In this document: piece by piece, positions 1 through 11,599 of the stretch
How the letters are laid out: every line of letters starts with the position of its first letter
Numbering within the stretch: position 1 is the first letter of the stretch
Program-made: the position numbers and the translations under genes
Notes under the pieces: model-generated
Told to the model about the DNA's origin: nothing
Database searches by the model: none
The model's input: only the letters and a program-made list of their open reading frames with translations
Assembly (NCBI GenBank): GCA_963921935.1
Contig: OY998175.1
Span: forward strand, 265,663,709 to 265,727,708
From: Galeruca laticollis
Taxonomy: Eukaryota > Arthropoda > Insecta > Coleoptera > Chrysomelidae
Length of the DNA: 64,000 nucleotides
Reading direction: 5' to 3'

Positions 1-393
1 GAAAGTAACGTTAGTACAAAATTGTTAAATGTAAAAACAAAAATACCACTATTAAAGAAGTCAGGTATATATAAACTCAAATGTCCAGAATGTAATGCTG
101 TCTATTTGGGTCAGACCCTTAGGAATTTTGAAATACGATACAGTGAGCACTTACGAGCTTACAGATTAAAACAACCAGATAAATCTCACTACGCAAAACA
201 TCTACTTGACACCAATCATTCATTGACACCTAACACAGAACTAGAAGTGCTGCATATTTGTGAAAAGAAACAAGAACTGGATTTCCTTGAAGAACTGGAA
301 ATTAGAAGACATTTAAGAAACCCACAATATGAAGTTGTCAATGAACAGTTAAATCTAGGGAATTCTCCACTAATAAACTGTCTTCTTAAGTGA
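1..393 (+). pseudogene. Penelope-like element, C-terminal GIY-YIG endonuclease part (5' end outside window)
   Basis: The frame is open from base 1 to a stop at 391-393 and has no credible start codon, so this is the C-terminal end of a longer protein that begins outside the window. The GIY-YIG core is visible as GIYKLKCPECNAVYLGQT, followed by a conserved Arg in FEIRYSEH. In Penelope-like elements this domain follows the reverse transcriptase and nicks the target DNA. Close homologues occur in the same window at 61602-61975 (+) and, inverted, at about 59530-59880 (-). The conserved Cys pair before the YLGQT motif also suits PLE endonucleases. Whether the parent copy was intact cannot be seen. 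Confidence 0.85.
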
Positions 394-810
394 TAATTGT
401 AAAGATCAGCAGATATAGTTTTCCTGGTTTTCTATATCATTGCACAGTTATACTGATCTTAATTGGAATAATGATATCCAGGATATCACCATAGGGCCAA
501 TAATATCTAAGCTTCAATATTTGTAATATCACATCTTCTTCTTTTTTTCTATAAACATAAATTAAGCCAATCACAAGTTAGGTTACTTCTTGGTCTAGCC
601 AAAAATATAACTACTAAACATCAGGTAGGCATAAAATGAAATGTAACTTCTGTCATTCTGACGATGATATTGATTTATCGAAACAATTGTCAATTTTTTA
701 GAATTTTCAATAACTTGTATTATATTGTGGAATTAACTAGAGACCTTGAGTTTCATTTAAAAACACTAATATGAGCATATTCCACGAAGTAAGGGTCGAG
801 ACAGTCAATA
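394..810 (+). mobile_element. Penelope-like element, 3' untranslated and terminal segment
   Basis: The sequence downstream of the endonuclease stop recurs, inverted, at about 59125-59530 and 62215-62660, so it belongs to the element rather than to the flank. The last block, from about 640 to 810 and ending AGGGTCGAGACAGTCAAT, is also found at 62665-62790 (+) and, reverse-complemented and diverged, at 59125-59290. This places the element boundary near 810. The pogo-type transposase homology starts immediately after it, so the ATG at 771 lies in PLE sequence and is not the transposase start. Confidence 0.7.
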
Positions 811-1877
811 TTTACAACGTAGACGAATCCGGTCTTCAACTTAACAACCCACCACAACACGTTATAGCTGCGAAAGGAAGCAAATCTGTTCAATCTCGAC
901 AATCAGCAGAGCAAGGGGCAACCATAACAGAAAAAGCTTGTTGTAATGCCGAAGGAACATTTCTACATCCCTACATTATTTTCAAGGGTGTGAACAAGCG
1001 TGGCTAGAATATCAACGTACTTAAATGAACAACTTTTCTTGAATTGACTAGGAAATTACTTCATTGCCAGAAAATCAGCGGGTCCGTGTTTACTCTTGCT
1101 TAATGGACATGGATCGCACACCAATTCGCCTGAAATCCTAGAAAAAGCGTTCGAAAACGACGTGCATTTCTTTTGCCTCCCTAGCCGAACTACCCTTTAC
1201 TTGCAGCCCTCGATCATTCTTTCTTCAAACCACTGAAAACGTTATACCGAAACACAGCTATTGAGTGGGGAGTTACAAATCCTTGGAAAAAATTAGAGCG
1301 GAAATATTTTGGTCAACTCTTAGAAAAAGTCTGGTCTCAAGCGTCAATAATATCGACGGGATCAGCAGGCTTTCGAGCCTGTGGGGTATTTTCATTCACT
1401 CCATCAACAATTCCAGAGCATGTCTATCTCACAGTAGAAAATAACGAATTGACAAGAACATCCAAGAAACCTGAAACACCTAGCACGTCAGGTACTTCTA
1501 ATGCAATAACTCCATCAAAAGTACTTGATGTCGTATCCACAATACCGATAACATATCCGTCAGAAGTGAAAAGGATGCAAGATACTCAAGTTCTAACCAC
1601 TGCTGAGAATATCGCCTACAAAAAAGCCAAGAGGGAAGCAAAAGCAGAGAAGGAGAATAAATCGATGTTAAAGTTGGATGGCAAGCCTTTCAAGAAACGA
1701 CTTGCTTTCGAAGGTGAACTGCCTTCGTCGCCTGAAGGAGAATGGGATGAAGAGCCATCTCATGATAAGAGTGAAATCGATGTAAGCGAATTTTTCAAAA
1801 TGGTTGAAAGCGTTAATATTGGCGATTACGCTCTCGTAGAGTTTGTGGGAAAGGTGAAGCCTCTGTACTATATTTAA
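811..1877 (+). pseudogene. pogo/Tigger-type DDE transposase, 5'-truncated and frameshifted
   Basis: Translated pieces follow the DDE_1 (CENP-B/jerky/Tigger) order. First comes YNVDESGLQL, where the Asp matches the first catalytic position. Next, at about 1090-1120, is LLLNGHGSH, where the family usually has DNHxSH, so the second catalytic Asp appears replaced. Then comes a frameshifted LQP-LDHSFFKPLK segment near 1205-1235. The C-terminal frame 1449-1877 contains FRACGVFSFTPSTIP upstream and VNIGDYALVEFVGK near its end. Stops and frameshifts between 1005 and 1449 show that it is dead. The N-terminal DNA-binding domain is absent because a PLE terminus abuts the gene at about 810. A relative lies at 26025-27186. 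Confidence 0.8.
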
Positions 1878-1959
1878 TTAAATGAAGAGGGGAAAATTAC
1901 AGTTTATTTTTCCTCAAGCAAAAGACGAATCCATAATACAAATTAAGAGTATTAAAAAA

Positions 1960-2961
1960 ATAAAAGGTTTTAAAGACTAAAACTCACTTTTCCGCACCTG
2001 TGAGATGCCCTGAATAATATTCTATCATGAAATTGTCACTTGTACACTTCGGGGGACGTATTGTGCTAACAAATCGAAATTTCTCCAAAAGTAACCAAAA
2101 ATGCAGTATATCTGGATTTATAGGATCCGCTGTACTCGCTATAGTCATCTGAAAATCAATAGGTCACATCTGTGAGACACCTTGAATGAGAAACTTTGAA
2201 AAATATCCAATTATAAAATTGGCCAGTTGTATACACTCCGGAGGCTGTATCGAACTAACAACCTGAAAGTTCTCCAAAAAGGACAAAACATGTGGCACTT
2301 CAGGTACCATAGCACCCGTTGTACTAGCTCTGGTGAGCTAAAAATCAATAAGGTCCATCTATAAGGCGCCCTGAACAATATTCAATCATAAAATGGGTCA
2401 CTTGTATACACGTTGGAGGCTGTATCGTGCTAACAAACTCAAAATTCTCCAAAAATGACAAAAATTTGGTAACTCAAGTACCATGGCACTCGTAGCTTTT
2501 TTGAGCCGAATATCAATAGGGTTCATCTTTGAGACGCCCTGTATAATATCCAATCATAAAATTGGTCACTTGTATATACTCCAGAGGCTGTATCGTTCTA
2601 ACAAACTGAAATTTCTCCAAAAATGACAAAAATTTCGTACTTAAAGTACTGTAGCACCTGTTCTACTGGTTGTGGTGAGCTGAAAATCAATGGAGTTTAT
2701 CTGTAAGATGTTGTGAACAATATTCGATCATAAAATTGGTGACTTGTTGCACTCCGGAGGCTGTATCGTGCTAACAAAACATGTAACGAAAAGTGGCCGA
2801 CGACAACGACATTATACACACGAGATTTTTTTTCTAGAAACCGTTTTTTCGTGTGGTTCTTGATGAAAAACGAGAAAAAAATTTTTTTTTCAAAATACCA
2901 ACTTTTTTGTGGGTAAATCAATATTTTTCTCGCATATTAGATAGGTTGGGCGGAAAAGTAA
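1960..2961 (+). mobile_element. Five-monomer non-autonomous element, copy A
   Basis: The left end carries a small hairpin (GTTTTAA and TAAAAC arms around 1967-1983) followed by CACTTTTCCGC. The right end is GGTTGGGCGGAAAAGTAAT, so ACTTTTCCGC is present as an inverted subterminal repeat. Between the ends lie five monomers of about 175-180 bp, recognisable by the core GGCTGTATCGTGCTAAC near 2049, 2228, 2402, 2580 and 2752. A short GAC-rich tract and an A/T-homopolymer-rich unique segment follow. There is no coding capacity. Seven relatives lie in this window. A Helentron/DINE-type non-autonomous Helitron is my favoured class; a MITE carrying satellite monomers is the alternative. Confidence 0.75.
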
Positions 2962-3580
2962 TACTGCCATCTCCAACGGTACATCGTGGCCACTTCACAT
3001 TTCAAGGAATTTTCCTTAAAACCACTACAGTAGTTTAATTGTTTGTTATTCTATAAGTTTTTCGTCAGATTATTACACTTTTTTCAAATTTTTTTATCGA
3101 CCATATGTAAATCGCCATAAGCAATATCCCTAACCCTTCCCATTGGGAATATGAAACCAAATTCAGCTTTCATAACCAATTTAATTATTACTAATTGGGA
3201 CAATCAGAATCATCTATACGTCCTGCTTATGATACAATAAGGTTGTAGGTAGATAAAAATTCAATGAGCATGAAAAACTAGTTAGTAATAACTGAGAAAT
3301 TGATAAATTTCAAAAACTGAGTCACATCCCACGATGCTACCTTATATTTTCGTTAAAAACCAGAGTAATATTTTTTTAGTTCATGTAGGTACTCGTATAT
3401 TCTTTTAATGAAAATTACGAACTGTTTTTTCATTTCAAAGTTTTTGCGAACTTTTGTTTTTACGTTTATTTTTATATCACAAATAATAATATATTGTTAT
3501 ACCAGTGTTTTTCATTTGTTATTTTTCAATAATACATTTTCAAAAATGTTTTTCAGTAATTATTCAACACAATATAAAAT
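2962..3580. other. AT-rich spacer between element copies A and B
   Basis: No coding, RNA or repeat structure is recognised here. Long A and T runs and short chance reading frames only. Confidence 0.5.
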
Positions 3581-4500
3581 AAACGGTTTCAAGGATTAAT
3601 ACTAACTTTTCCGCATCTGTGGTCCTGAACAATATTCTATCATAAAATTGTCACTTGTATACATTACGGGGGATAGATCGTGCTAACAAACCGAAATCAA
3701 TAGGGTACATCTGTGAGACAACTTGAACAATATTCAATTATAAAATTGATCAATCGTATACTCTCTGGATGCTGTATCGTGTTAACAAACTGAAAATTTT
3801 CCAAAAATGACAAAAAATTGGTACTTCAAGTACCATAGCACCCGTTGTCCTGGCTTTAGTGAGCTGAATATCCATAGGGTTCATCTTTAAGACGCTCTGA
3901 ATAATATCCAATCATGAAATTGGTCACTTGTATATACTCCGGACGGTGTATCGTTCTAACAAACTGAAACTTCCCCAAAAAGGTCAAAAATATCGTACTT
4001 AAAGTACTGTAACACCTGTTGTATTGGCTCTGTTGAGCTGAAAATCAATAGGGTTCATCAGTGAGATGCCCTGAATAATATTCGATAATAAAATTGATGA
4101 CTTCTTGAACTCCGGTGGCTGTATCGTGCTAACAAACTGAAATTTCTCAAAAATTGACAAAATGTACTTCAAGTACCATAGCACCCGTTGTACTGTCTCT
4201 GGTGACCTGAAAATCAATAGGGATCATCTGTGACATGTCCTTAACAATATTCGATCATAAAATTGCTGACTTATTGCACTCCGAAGACTGTATCGTGCTA
4301 ACAAGACATGTAAGGAAAAGTGGCCGACGACAACGACGACGACGACATACACACAGGATTTTTTTTCTAAAACCGTTTTTTCGTGTTGTTGTTGATGGAA
4401 AACGTAAAAATAACTCAAAAATTTTTTTCAAAATTCCAACTTTTTTTGGGGTAAACCAATACTTTTCTCGTATATATTTCTCGTTGGGTGGAAAAGTAAT
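3581..4500 (+). mobile_element. Five-monomer non-autonomous element, copy B
   Basis: This copy starts AAACGGTTTCAAGGATTAATAC followed by TAACTTTTCCGCATCTG and ends CGTTGGGTGGAAAAGTAAT. Five monomer positions are visible near 3663, 3765, 3940, 4110 and 4282. The first spacing is only about 100 bp, so part of the first monomer is deleted. A (GAC)n tract at about 4322-4347 precedes the right-end unique segment. Its right end is fused directly to the left end of copy C at 4500/4501, with no intervening flank, so B and C form a head-to-tail dimer. Confidence 0.75.
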
Positions 4501-5499
4501 AAACGGTTTTAAGGATTAAAACTAACTTTTCCGCATCTGTGGCCCTGAACAATATTCTATCATAAAATTGTTACTTGTATACACTACGGAGGATTTATCG
4601 TGCTAACAAACCGAAATTTCTCCAAAAATAACCAAAAATTCAGTATATCTGGATTTATAGGACCCGCTGTACTCGCTCTAGTCAACTGAAAATTGATAGG
4701 ATACATCTGTGAGACACCTTGGAAATTATTCAATCATAAAATTGATCAATCGTATACTCTGGAGGCTGTATCGTGATAATAAACAGAAACTTATCCAAAA
4801 ATGTCAAAAATTTGGTACTTCAAGTACCATAGCACCCGTTGTCCTGGCTTTAGTGAGCTGAATATCAATAGGGTTCATCTTTGAGACGCTCTGAATAATA
4901 TCGAATCATAAAATTGGTCACTTGTGTATACTCCGGAGGCTGTATCGTGCTAACAAACTGAAACTTCCCCAAAAACGTCAAAAATATCGTACTTACAGTA
5001 CTGTAACACCTGTTGTATTGGCGCTGGCGAGCTGAAAATCAATAGCGTTCATCCGTGAGATGCACTGAATAATATTCAATCATACAATTGGTGACTTGTT
5101 GAACTCCGGAGGCTGTATCGTGCTAACAAACTGAAATTTTTCAAAAAATGACAAAATGTCGTACTTCAAGTACCATAGCACCCGTTGCACTGGCTCTGGT
5201 GAACTGAAAATCAATAGGGATCATCTGTGACATGTCCTTAACAATATTCAATCATAAAATTGCTGACTGATTGTACTCCGGAGACTGTATCGTGCTAACA
5301 AGACATATAAGGAAAATTGGCCGACGACAACGACGACGACGACAACATACACACAGGATTTTTTTTTTAAAAAACCGTTTTTTCGTATTGTTGTTGATGG
5401 AAAACGTAGAAATAACAAAAAAAATGTTCAAAATTACAACTTTTTTTGGTGTGAACCAATACTTTTCTCGCATATAGAAAGGTTGGGCGGAAAAGTAAT
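4501..5499 (+). mobile_element. Five-monomer non-autonomous element, copy C
   Basis: The left hairpin is perfect here: GTTTTAA, a 3-base loop, then TTAAAAC (about 4507-4523), followed by TAACTTTTCCGC. The right end is GGTTGGGCGGAAAAGTAAT. Monomer cores lie near 4572, 4750, 4932, 5105 and 5278, with a GAC-rich microsatellite at about 5322-5345. The first monomer carries the same private variant as in other copies (a block reading TATCTGGATTTATAGGACCC), which shows that monomer order is inherited with the element. Confidence 0.78.
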
Positions 5500-5710
5500 A
5501 TTTGTATATATTTTGTGCAATAACTATTTTCAACAATTTGTTAGAGGTATGCAGTATTTAAGGACAATTTTTTACGTAAAAAAATTTGATCTAGGATCAA
5601 AAGCTGCATAAATTCAAGAAAACTTTGATAAACGAAAAAAAATCAAAAGGTTAGCCCATTTATTTTGGCTATAACTCCACAAGGGTCCACCAAATATATC
5701 AAATTTTATA

Positions 5711-8210
5711 CGGGGTGTTTCATTATGGAAGGACCTAACTTTATCTGTAGATGAGGATCAATTTGGTGCTTCCAAAAACCTATATTTAATGTGTCCTCTG
5801 CACTTTATAACCGAGATACAGAGTGTTTTATATATTTATCCTATTTCTTTCGAACCTCATAACTTCCGAGTTACCCTGTATATTATTTTGAAATTTGGTA
5901 CACGTAATAACCATTACATAGAAGCTCCATCAAAAGCATCTCCAAAAAGATAATGCAGGTCCGGCTTAACAAAAAATTTCAAAACTCATCTTTCCTAAAA
6001 ACAACACCCTGTATATAGAACTTTCTTAAAATTCCTCTTTATAATTGGAAAGAGTATTAAAAATCGAATCTACTTATTTCCTCTTTATTTTTCCGCAGAC
6101 AATTTTACTACCAAAAATTTACCGTCCTTATTATAATTTATGCACGTTTTGGGGGTTAACAATGGTATCGGAGAGGTTTTTTTTTATCTTTTAGCTTGAA
6201 ATGAAATCTATTTAATACATCTAGAGAAGGATCCTATGAAATTCAATTGAGTTCGTATGTTTACGAGTACAGACCACTGAAAAATGTGATTACAGGGCCG
6301 TACTTAGGACATACTCATTCAATATGTATCGAATATTTCGAACACCTCGTATAAGGATATGTATCTGGAAACTATGCACTCCTACATTTAGAATAACAAG
6401 AGTAGATTACGAGAATTAAATTTATCCTCCAAAATCGGAGACATTTTTATTAATTACATTAATTGACATGAAAAGAAAACAAGAAATTCTAACAATATTG
6501 TCCAAACGAAGCAAATCTAACCTACAAAAATTGTTCAAAATGACCTCCATTCTGCTCTATGCACTCTCTTGCCCTTTTTGTAATATTGCGAACGGACCTC
6601 CTGATCACATCTGGATTATTTCTCCGCAGGCATTCTCTATTCTTCGAAGAAGTTCTCTGCTATTGATGTCGGCAGCATATACTTATGATTTTAGATATCC
6701 CCAAATATGGTAATCACAGGATTGAAGTCATGTGACGTTGAAGGCCAGTTATTGGGTCCACCTCTGCCTATCCATGAATTAGGAAAATTTTCATTTAAAA
6801 AATTCCTTACTATGACTCTGTGATTCACCAAAGCACCGTCATACTGATAAAACATTCCTGCTACATTTATGTCTGCATCATCTGATAGCACTGGTAAAAT
6901 ATTCCGCAGAAAATCCAAATAGACGTCGTCAGTCAGTCTATGTGGAAAGATGTGTGGTCCTATCAATTTATCATCAATGACACCGCACCGAACGTGAACA
7001 GAAAATTTGCATTTCGAATGATCCAATTGCTAAAATTCGTTCGTGGAATTTCGTCCCCTGCTTGAAGTCGCTGTACTAATTGTATATGAAATGGATAAAG
7101 ATTATGTTTTTTTAGTCGTCGCCAAACAGTAAAATGAGGTACATTTGTAGCATGTCCAATTCTTCTTGTACTAATCTCCGGATTTTTATTAACAATATTC
7201 AAAATATTTTGTTCCATATTTAAATTCCTTCTTTCCTGATGTTCATTTAACGTTACCGTTGGAAATGTGCCGTGTTCTCCTAAGTAATTAGAAACACGAA
7301 TAAATGTTTAACGGTTTGGTAACCTTCGGTAAGGGAGCCTTCTTCCGTATTCAGTTTTTGCAGCTGGACCATCACCATTACAAAATTCATAAATAAATAA
7401 AATATCTGCGTATCTGATGATGAAGCATAATGATTTAATACTCCCTAGGCAAAAAGAAAACACTGTAGGAAGTTCAAAACATCAAACACTGTTTGAAACT
7501 AGATACAAATGACACACACTCCAATGATGTGTCTATTCCATAGCCTACTTATCTAGTTTATACGAGTACTTTTAACATTTTTTGAAGTATAAATTTATTT
7601 CTCGTATTTAACTCTTGTTATTCTAAATGTATAAGTGCATAGTTTCCAGATACATATCCTTATACAGGGTGTTCGAAATATTCGAAACATATTGAATTAG
7701 TATGTCCTAGGTACGGCCCTGTAATGACATATTTCAGTGGTCTGTACTCGTAAGCATACAAACTCAATTGAATTTCTAGGACGCTTCTCTAGATGCATTA
7801 AATAGATTTCATTTCTAGCTAAAAAACCTCTCCGATACCATTGTTAACCCCCAAAACGTGCATAAATTATAACTTTGACGGTAAATTTTTGGTAGTAAAA
7901 TAAAAAGAAAATAAGTAGATTCGATTTTTTATACTCTGTCCAATTATAAAGACCGATTTAACAAAATCTATATACAGGGTGTTGTTTTTAGGAAAGACGA
8001 GTTTTGAAATTTTTTGTTAAGCCGGACCTGCATTATCTTTTTGGAGATGCTTTTGATAGAGTTTCTAGGTAATGGTTATTACGTGTACCAAATTTCAAAA
8101 TAATATACACGGCAACTGCAGAAGAGACATTCATTATAGGTTTTTGGAAACACCAAAGTGATCCCCATCTACAGTTGAAGTTAGGCCCTTTCCCAGTGAA
8201 ACACCCTGTA
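5711..8210. mobile_element. Tc1/mariner-type element with long inverted arms
   Basis: The tips match as inverted repeats: GGGGTGTTTCA at about 5712 and TGAAACACCCTGTATA ending near 8212, with TA-rich flanks as expected for Tc1/mariner target sites. The inverted similarity runs far inward, with left arm about 5711-6420 and right arm about 7600-8210. The right arm lacks roughly 90 bp that correspond to part of 5800-5890. The arms also contain internal CACCCTGTATA motifs near 5868, 6004, 7668 and 7972. The centre holds a decayed transposase on the minus strand. Long arms of this size are uncommon for the superfamily but known. Confidence 0.75.
6470..7217 (-). pseudogene. Tc1/mariner-like transposase, internally deleted
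   Basis: The N-terminal part (ATG at 7217) has the helix-turn-helix region typical of this insect family, including ISTRRIGHATNVPHFTVWRRL. The C-terminal part has the hallmark block WIGRGGPNNWPSTSHDFNPV, where family members usually read WPPRSPDLTPxD. The middle Asp is present in YQYDGALVNH. The stretch that normally holds the first catalytic Asp is missing, because the frame switches from NFSNWI directly to the VRCGVIDDKLIGP region at about 7020. The reading continues to about 6470 with an ECLRRNNPD-like C-terminus in another frame. It cannot encode an active enzyme. Confidence 0.8.
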
Positions 8211-8579
8211 TATGGTTGGAAAAGTTTTGAATAGTGCTACAATAGTTATTTGTAAAACAAGTGTCACAATGACTCGTTTTGTAATACGAGTGAAGTTTGC
8301 GCAACGAACTTTCATTTGAGCAGATGATAATTATTTGTTTGAAAAAGAGCTTCTTCGTATATGCTCTTGCGATCTATTTATGTTATATCATCAACCGAAT
8401 TATTCCTATAATACATCTTCACATAGATATCTGGTAATTTATCTCAAAAATCGAACGTAATTTATACCTATATATTGATCCTATACAATATAAAAATAAA
8501 CAATTGACAAATCATTGATAAATAAACGTTAGCGTACTTTACTCAGTAATAATATAACAAGAGAGTGATAATAAATTGA

Positions 8580-8649
8580 AAATAATTTGACAGATTTTTT
8601 GAAAACTTCCAAATGGCAACAAGTTTGAACAAAATCTGTCAAATTATTT
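8580..8649. repeat. Hairpin with 19-bp perfect arms
   Basis: The arm AAATAATTTGACAGATTTT at 8580-8598 is exactly reverse-complemented at 8631-8649, with a 32-base loop. It lies about 170 bp beyond the 3' end of the Crypton-type recombinase remnant and is not explained by any coding sequence. Confidence 0.8.
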
Positions 8650-8820
8650 CCTAATTTATGGAACTCGCGAGTTATATTTGACTAGATTGATTTTTGATTC
8701 ATATATTTTTACAATAAAAAAGATCAATAAAACTATCATAAAATTATTAAAAAGTTTAATTTAATTAATTATTACAATATACGAAAATATCGTTGACACA
8801 TTGTGAATATATCAAAATAT

Positions 8821-9996
8821 TTAACAATTTAAATTAGTACAATGAAAAACGCAATTATTAAAAATAATTCCAGACTCATTGCTTATTATATTAAGTGTTT
8901 CCTCTTGCGTATTGTCTCTAAGATTATTTATTATATTTGAATGATGTTCTTGGTTCAATTGTAAGTTTGGTTTAATCGAACTTGCAGAATTATGACCAGT
9001 GACCTTGATTAGTTCTTGGTCTCCTACACCAGCTTTTGAAAGGTTACTTACTGCACTTGATCTGGCAGAATGGTTAGTTATTTTATTAGTATCTTACTGT
9101 GTCTAGACCTACTTTTTCTGCGGATTCTTTCATCCATTTTGGAATAAAATTTATTCCCACAGGAACGTTTTTATATCAATAACCATGAGTTTGCCAAGCC
9201 AGATTTGGAGTAAGAAACAAGCGTTCGGTTTAATTATTTTCCTCACGTTTACCTATTAGTTTTTCAAAAAGACGAACAGGGCAAATATCTGGGTTATTTA
9301 CGGGGTTGGAGTCCACCATTTACTATTAGCGCACCTTTGTGCTCCACCCTGTGTAGTTTTTGTAAAGATGGGATTGTATTCAAGGCGGCCAGTATCTAAT
9401 CTTATTATGTCGGTTTCTTTTTTAAAATAATGAACTAAACATTTCGTAACTTCTCCTCCCCTCCTAGCTAGTTCATACGATGCAACGTGAAAAAACTTCC
9501 TTTGCAATCCACAAGATGTATCTTCGTCCCAATAGTTAACAATTTGCAACAATTCTGTATTAGAAAGTGCCACAGAACTTTGTTCGTGCTTTTCAGGATG
9601 TTTTTGTAAAATTTATTTTTTTGCATCTCTTGCATTCCGGTCATTTTTGAATTCTATATCATGGAAAGGATCAAAGGACCTGTTATACTTATTAAAGTAG
9701 AGTTCTAGAATTAAATTGGCCGTTTTATTCCACATTGTCTTTATTACTGCTTCTTTATAATCATTTCCATCTTTCCTTTTCATATTATAAGTCCAATCTT
9801 CCAAAATCAATAAAATCAATGCCAGAGTAGTTGTTGTAGTAGATTGATCCAGAATATAATTTCTTTCTTTGGTGAAGGTCTTAAATTGTCTCCATATAGA
9901 CTGATTACTTATTAGAGTATTTTTCGAAGTAGTTTCTAAAATCTTTTTTGTTATTTCTGCATCAGAAAAGGTACTAAACCGATGATTTTCACCCAT
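8821..9996 (-). pseudogene. Crypton-type tyrosine recombinase, decayed
   Basis: The start is the ATG at 9996 (MGENHRFSTF...). The N-terminal core-binding part contains LEDWTYNMKRKDGNDYKEAV and RSFDPFHDIEFKNDRNARD, the layout I know from insect Crypton-like recombinases. The catalytic part shows ELARRGGEVTK (first Arg), then after stops and a frameshift NHSARSSAVSNLSKAG (HxxR) and VTGHNSAS (third basic position). The residue that should be the nucleophilic Tyr, about ten residues after TGH, appears to be Asn (IKPNLQL). Stops occur near 9295, 9229 and 9183, and a frameshift lies near 9095. The frame ends at a stop at 8821-8823. Cryptons lack terminal inverted repeats, so element ends cannot be placed by eye. 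Confidence 0.75.
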
Positions 9997-11119
9997 TTTA
10001 TATATCGCGTTGACACAATTAGGTGATTATTTTGACAACTTTCTGACACTTGCTAGGCAAATAAAAGCCACAGTGATTATTTCCGAGAATAATCACAAGA
10101 GATTTATTCCCACTATAATAATGACATAATTGGTTGAAACTAACAAATAAAGAAGCATTCCATTGGTTTTAAGAAACGTCAAAAAATAATCATTAATATT
10201 TTTGATATATAAATCATTCTAATTTACCTTTAAGAATATTTGATATAATAATTTGCTAAGTAGAACAACGCTAGATCATCTTATTTATAATGTGTGTCAA
10301 GGTTAAAATTAAATGTCAAATAAGGTATTACTAAATACGATATCCAACTGTACACTAAAAATTATTAAAGCAGTGTTCAAAGAGCTTCATTGTGACAATG
10401 TTATAATGAAGTCTCTTTTATACGTGAATTATAAAAAAAAATATTAAGGGTGTTTTTTCTCTATTTGATGCTGAAATCCTTATAAATTGGAAAAAAATTG
10501 CCAAATTATCGAAACTTTAAATGGCTATTAGGAACCTCAATGATTTTTTCAGGGATCGTGTTATGATGCGATCGTAATAACTTCTCGAGCTCGATCATCT
10601 GCAAAGTTTCACCGAAATTACAAAGCCATTACAAAGTTGCCACAAATAGATATACCGACCGACTACCTAAAACGAGGGTACCTGTATCTCGGCTTTGAGT
10701 ATAGATAAGAGGCTGAAAATTTTACTGTAGCATCACCTCAGCACCCCGAGTCAACTGGCATCGTGATCGGTGGACACATTCCTATTGTTTCGGTCATTTG
10801 AAAATTGACATTTTGTATGAAAACATAATTATTCTAAATATAGAGAGACTTTTCGAAGTTTGACATTTAAGTTTGTATTGAGCTTTTACGGTGTGGTGGT
10901 TTTTGTGGGGGTGTACTTACGTCACTTGCCGTTGCCTGTCATGTACTCATCATACTTCATTAAATTTATTGATAGAAATTGATGATCAAAACAATATGCA
11001 AGTTTTTAAATTATCGATAGGTATATAATGTATGTATGAATAATAATTAGTGAGTTATTTCCACAATCATAAATAGTAAATAAGTTTGAAATTGAAGCGT
11101 AAAAGAATGTCTACTGAAC
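9997..11119. other. Anonymous AT-rich region
   Basis: No gene recognised. A small perfect hairpin (GTGATTATT, loop of 6, AATAATCAC) lies at 10073-10096 upstream of the recombinase. The part from 10540 to 10950 is locally less AT-rich, without a coding signal I can identify. Confidence 0.4.
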
Positions 11120-11330
11120 TTCATACATTATAGAGATTGATGCACGTCATACATTTTTTTTACCTATAATTCTAATTCAAGAAAGGAGATTTATTAGGTA
11201 TATTAAAAGGTATGAATTATTAAATATAATTAAGTGTTGATTTCAATCTTATACTTTTTAGCATAATAAGTATTCTTTCTTGAATTAGAATTAAAAGTAA
11301 AAAAAATATGATGAATTTATAATGTATGAA
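11120..11330. mobile_element. Small inverted-repeat element (MITE-like)
   Basis: The tips TTCATACATTATA (11120) and TATAATGTATGAA (ending 11330) are inverted repeats. A second inverted block, CTAATTCAAGAAAG near 11172 and CTTTCTTGAATTAG near 11275, lies further in, preceded and followed by matching TTTTTTTTAC and GTAAAAAAAA blocks. The whole 211-bp segment can therefore fold back. I see no clear target duplication and no coding content, so the superfamily is open. Confidence 0.55.
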
Positions 11331-11599
11331 TTATATACTTTTGTTTATAAATAGACACTAGACGTGGGTTAGACGTATACAGTTTACACTTTTTTCATGC
11401 ACCGCATAATTAATTTTTTTTTGTTATATAACATATTTTTATGCTTTGTTAGCTATATTAAGTAGAAATGAATAATCAGAGATTCATTTATAATATCGGT
11501 ATTCAAGCCACCATTTTTTTTCATTTGAAATATGAAAGTCACTTATTTTGGTCCTTTTAATCTATTTTCGCTTTTTAAGGTAAATAATGAAATTATACT

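Noticed and set aside
771..810. ATG at 771 as the real start of the pogo-type transposase
   Set aside because: The bases from 771 to 810 recur with PLE ends at 62750-62790, so they belong to the PLE terminus.
2697..3038. Open frames over the right ends of the five-monomer elements (also 4224-4519, 5252-5536 and 18320-18526)
   Set aside because: They fall on homopolymer and GAC microsatellite sequence, occur on both strands and change between copies. They are by-products of the repeat.
1980..5320. Regularly spaced repeats as a CRISPR-like array
   Set aside because: Units are about 175 bp with no short repeat plus unique spacer pattern, copies are diverged, and the context is an insect transposon-rich region.
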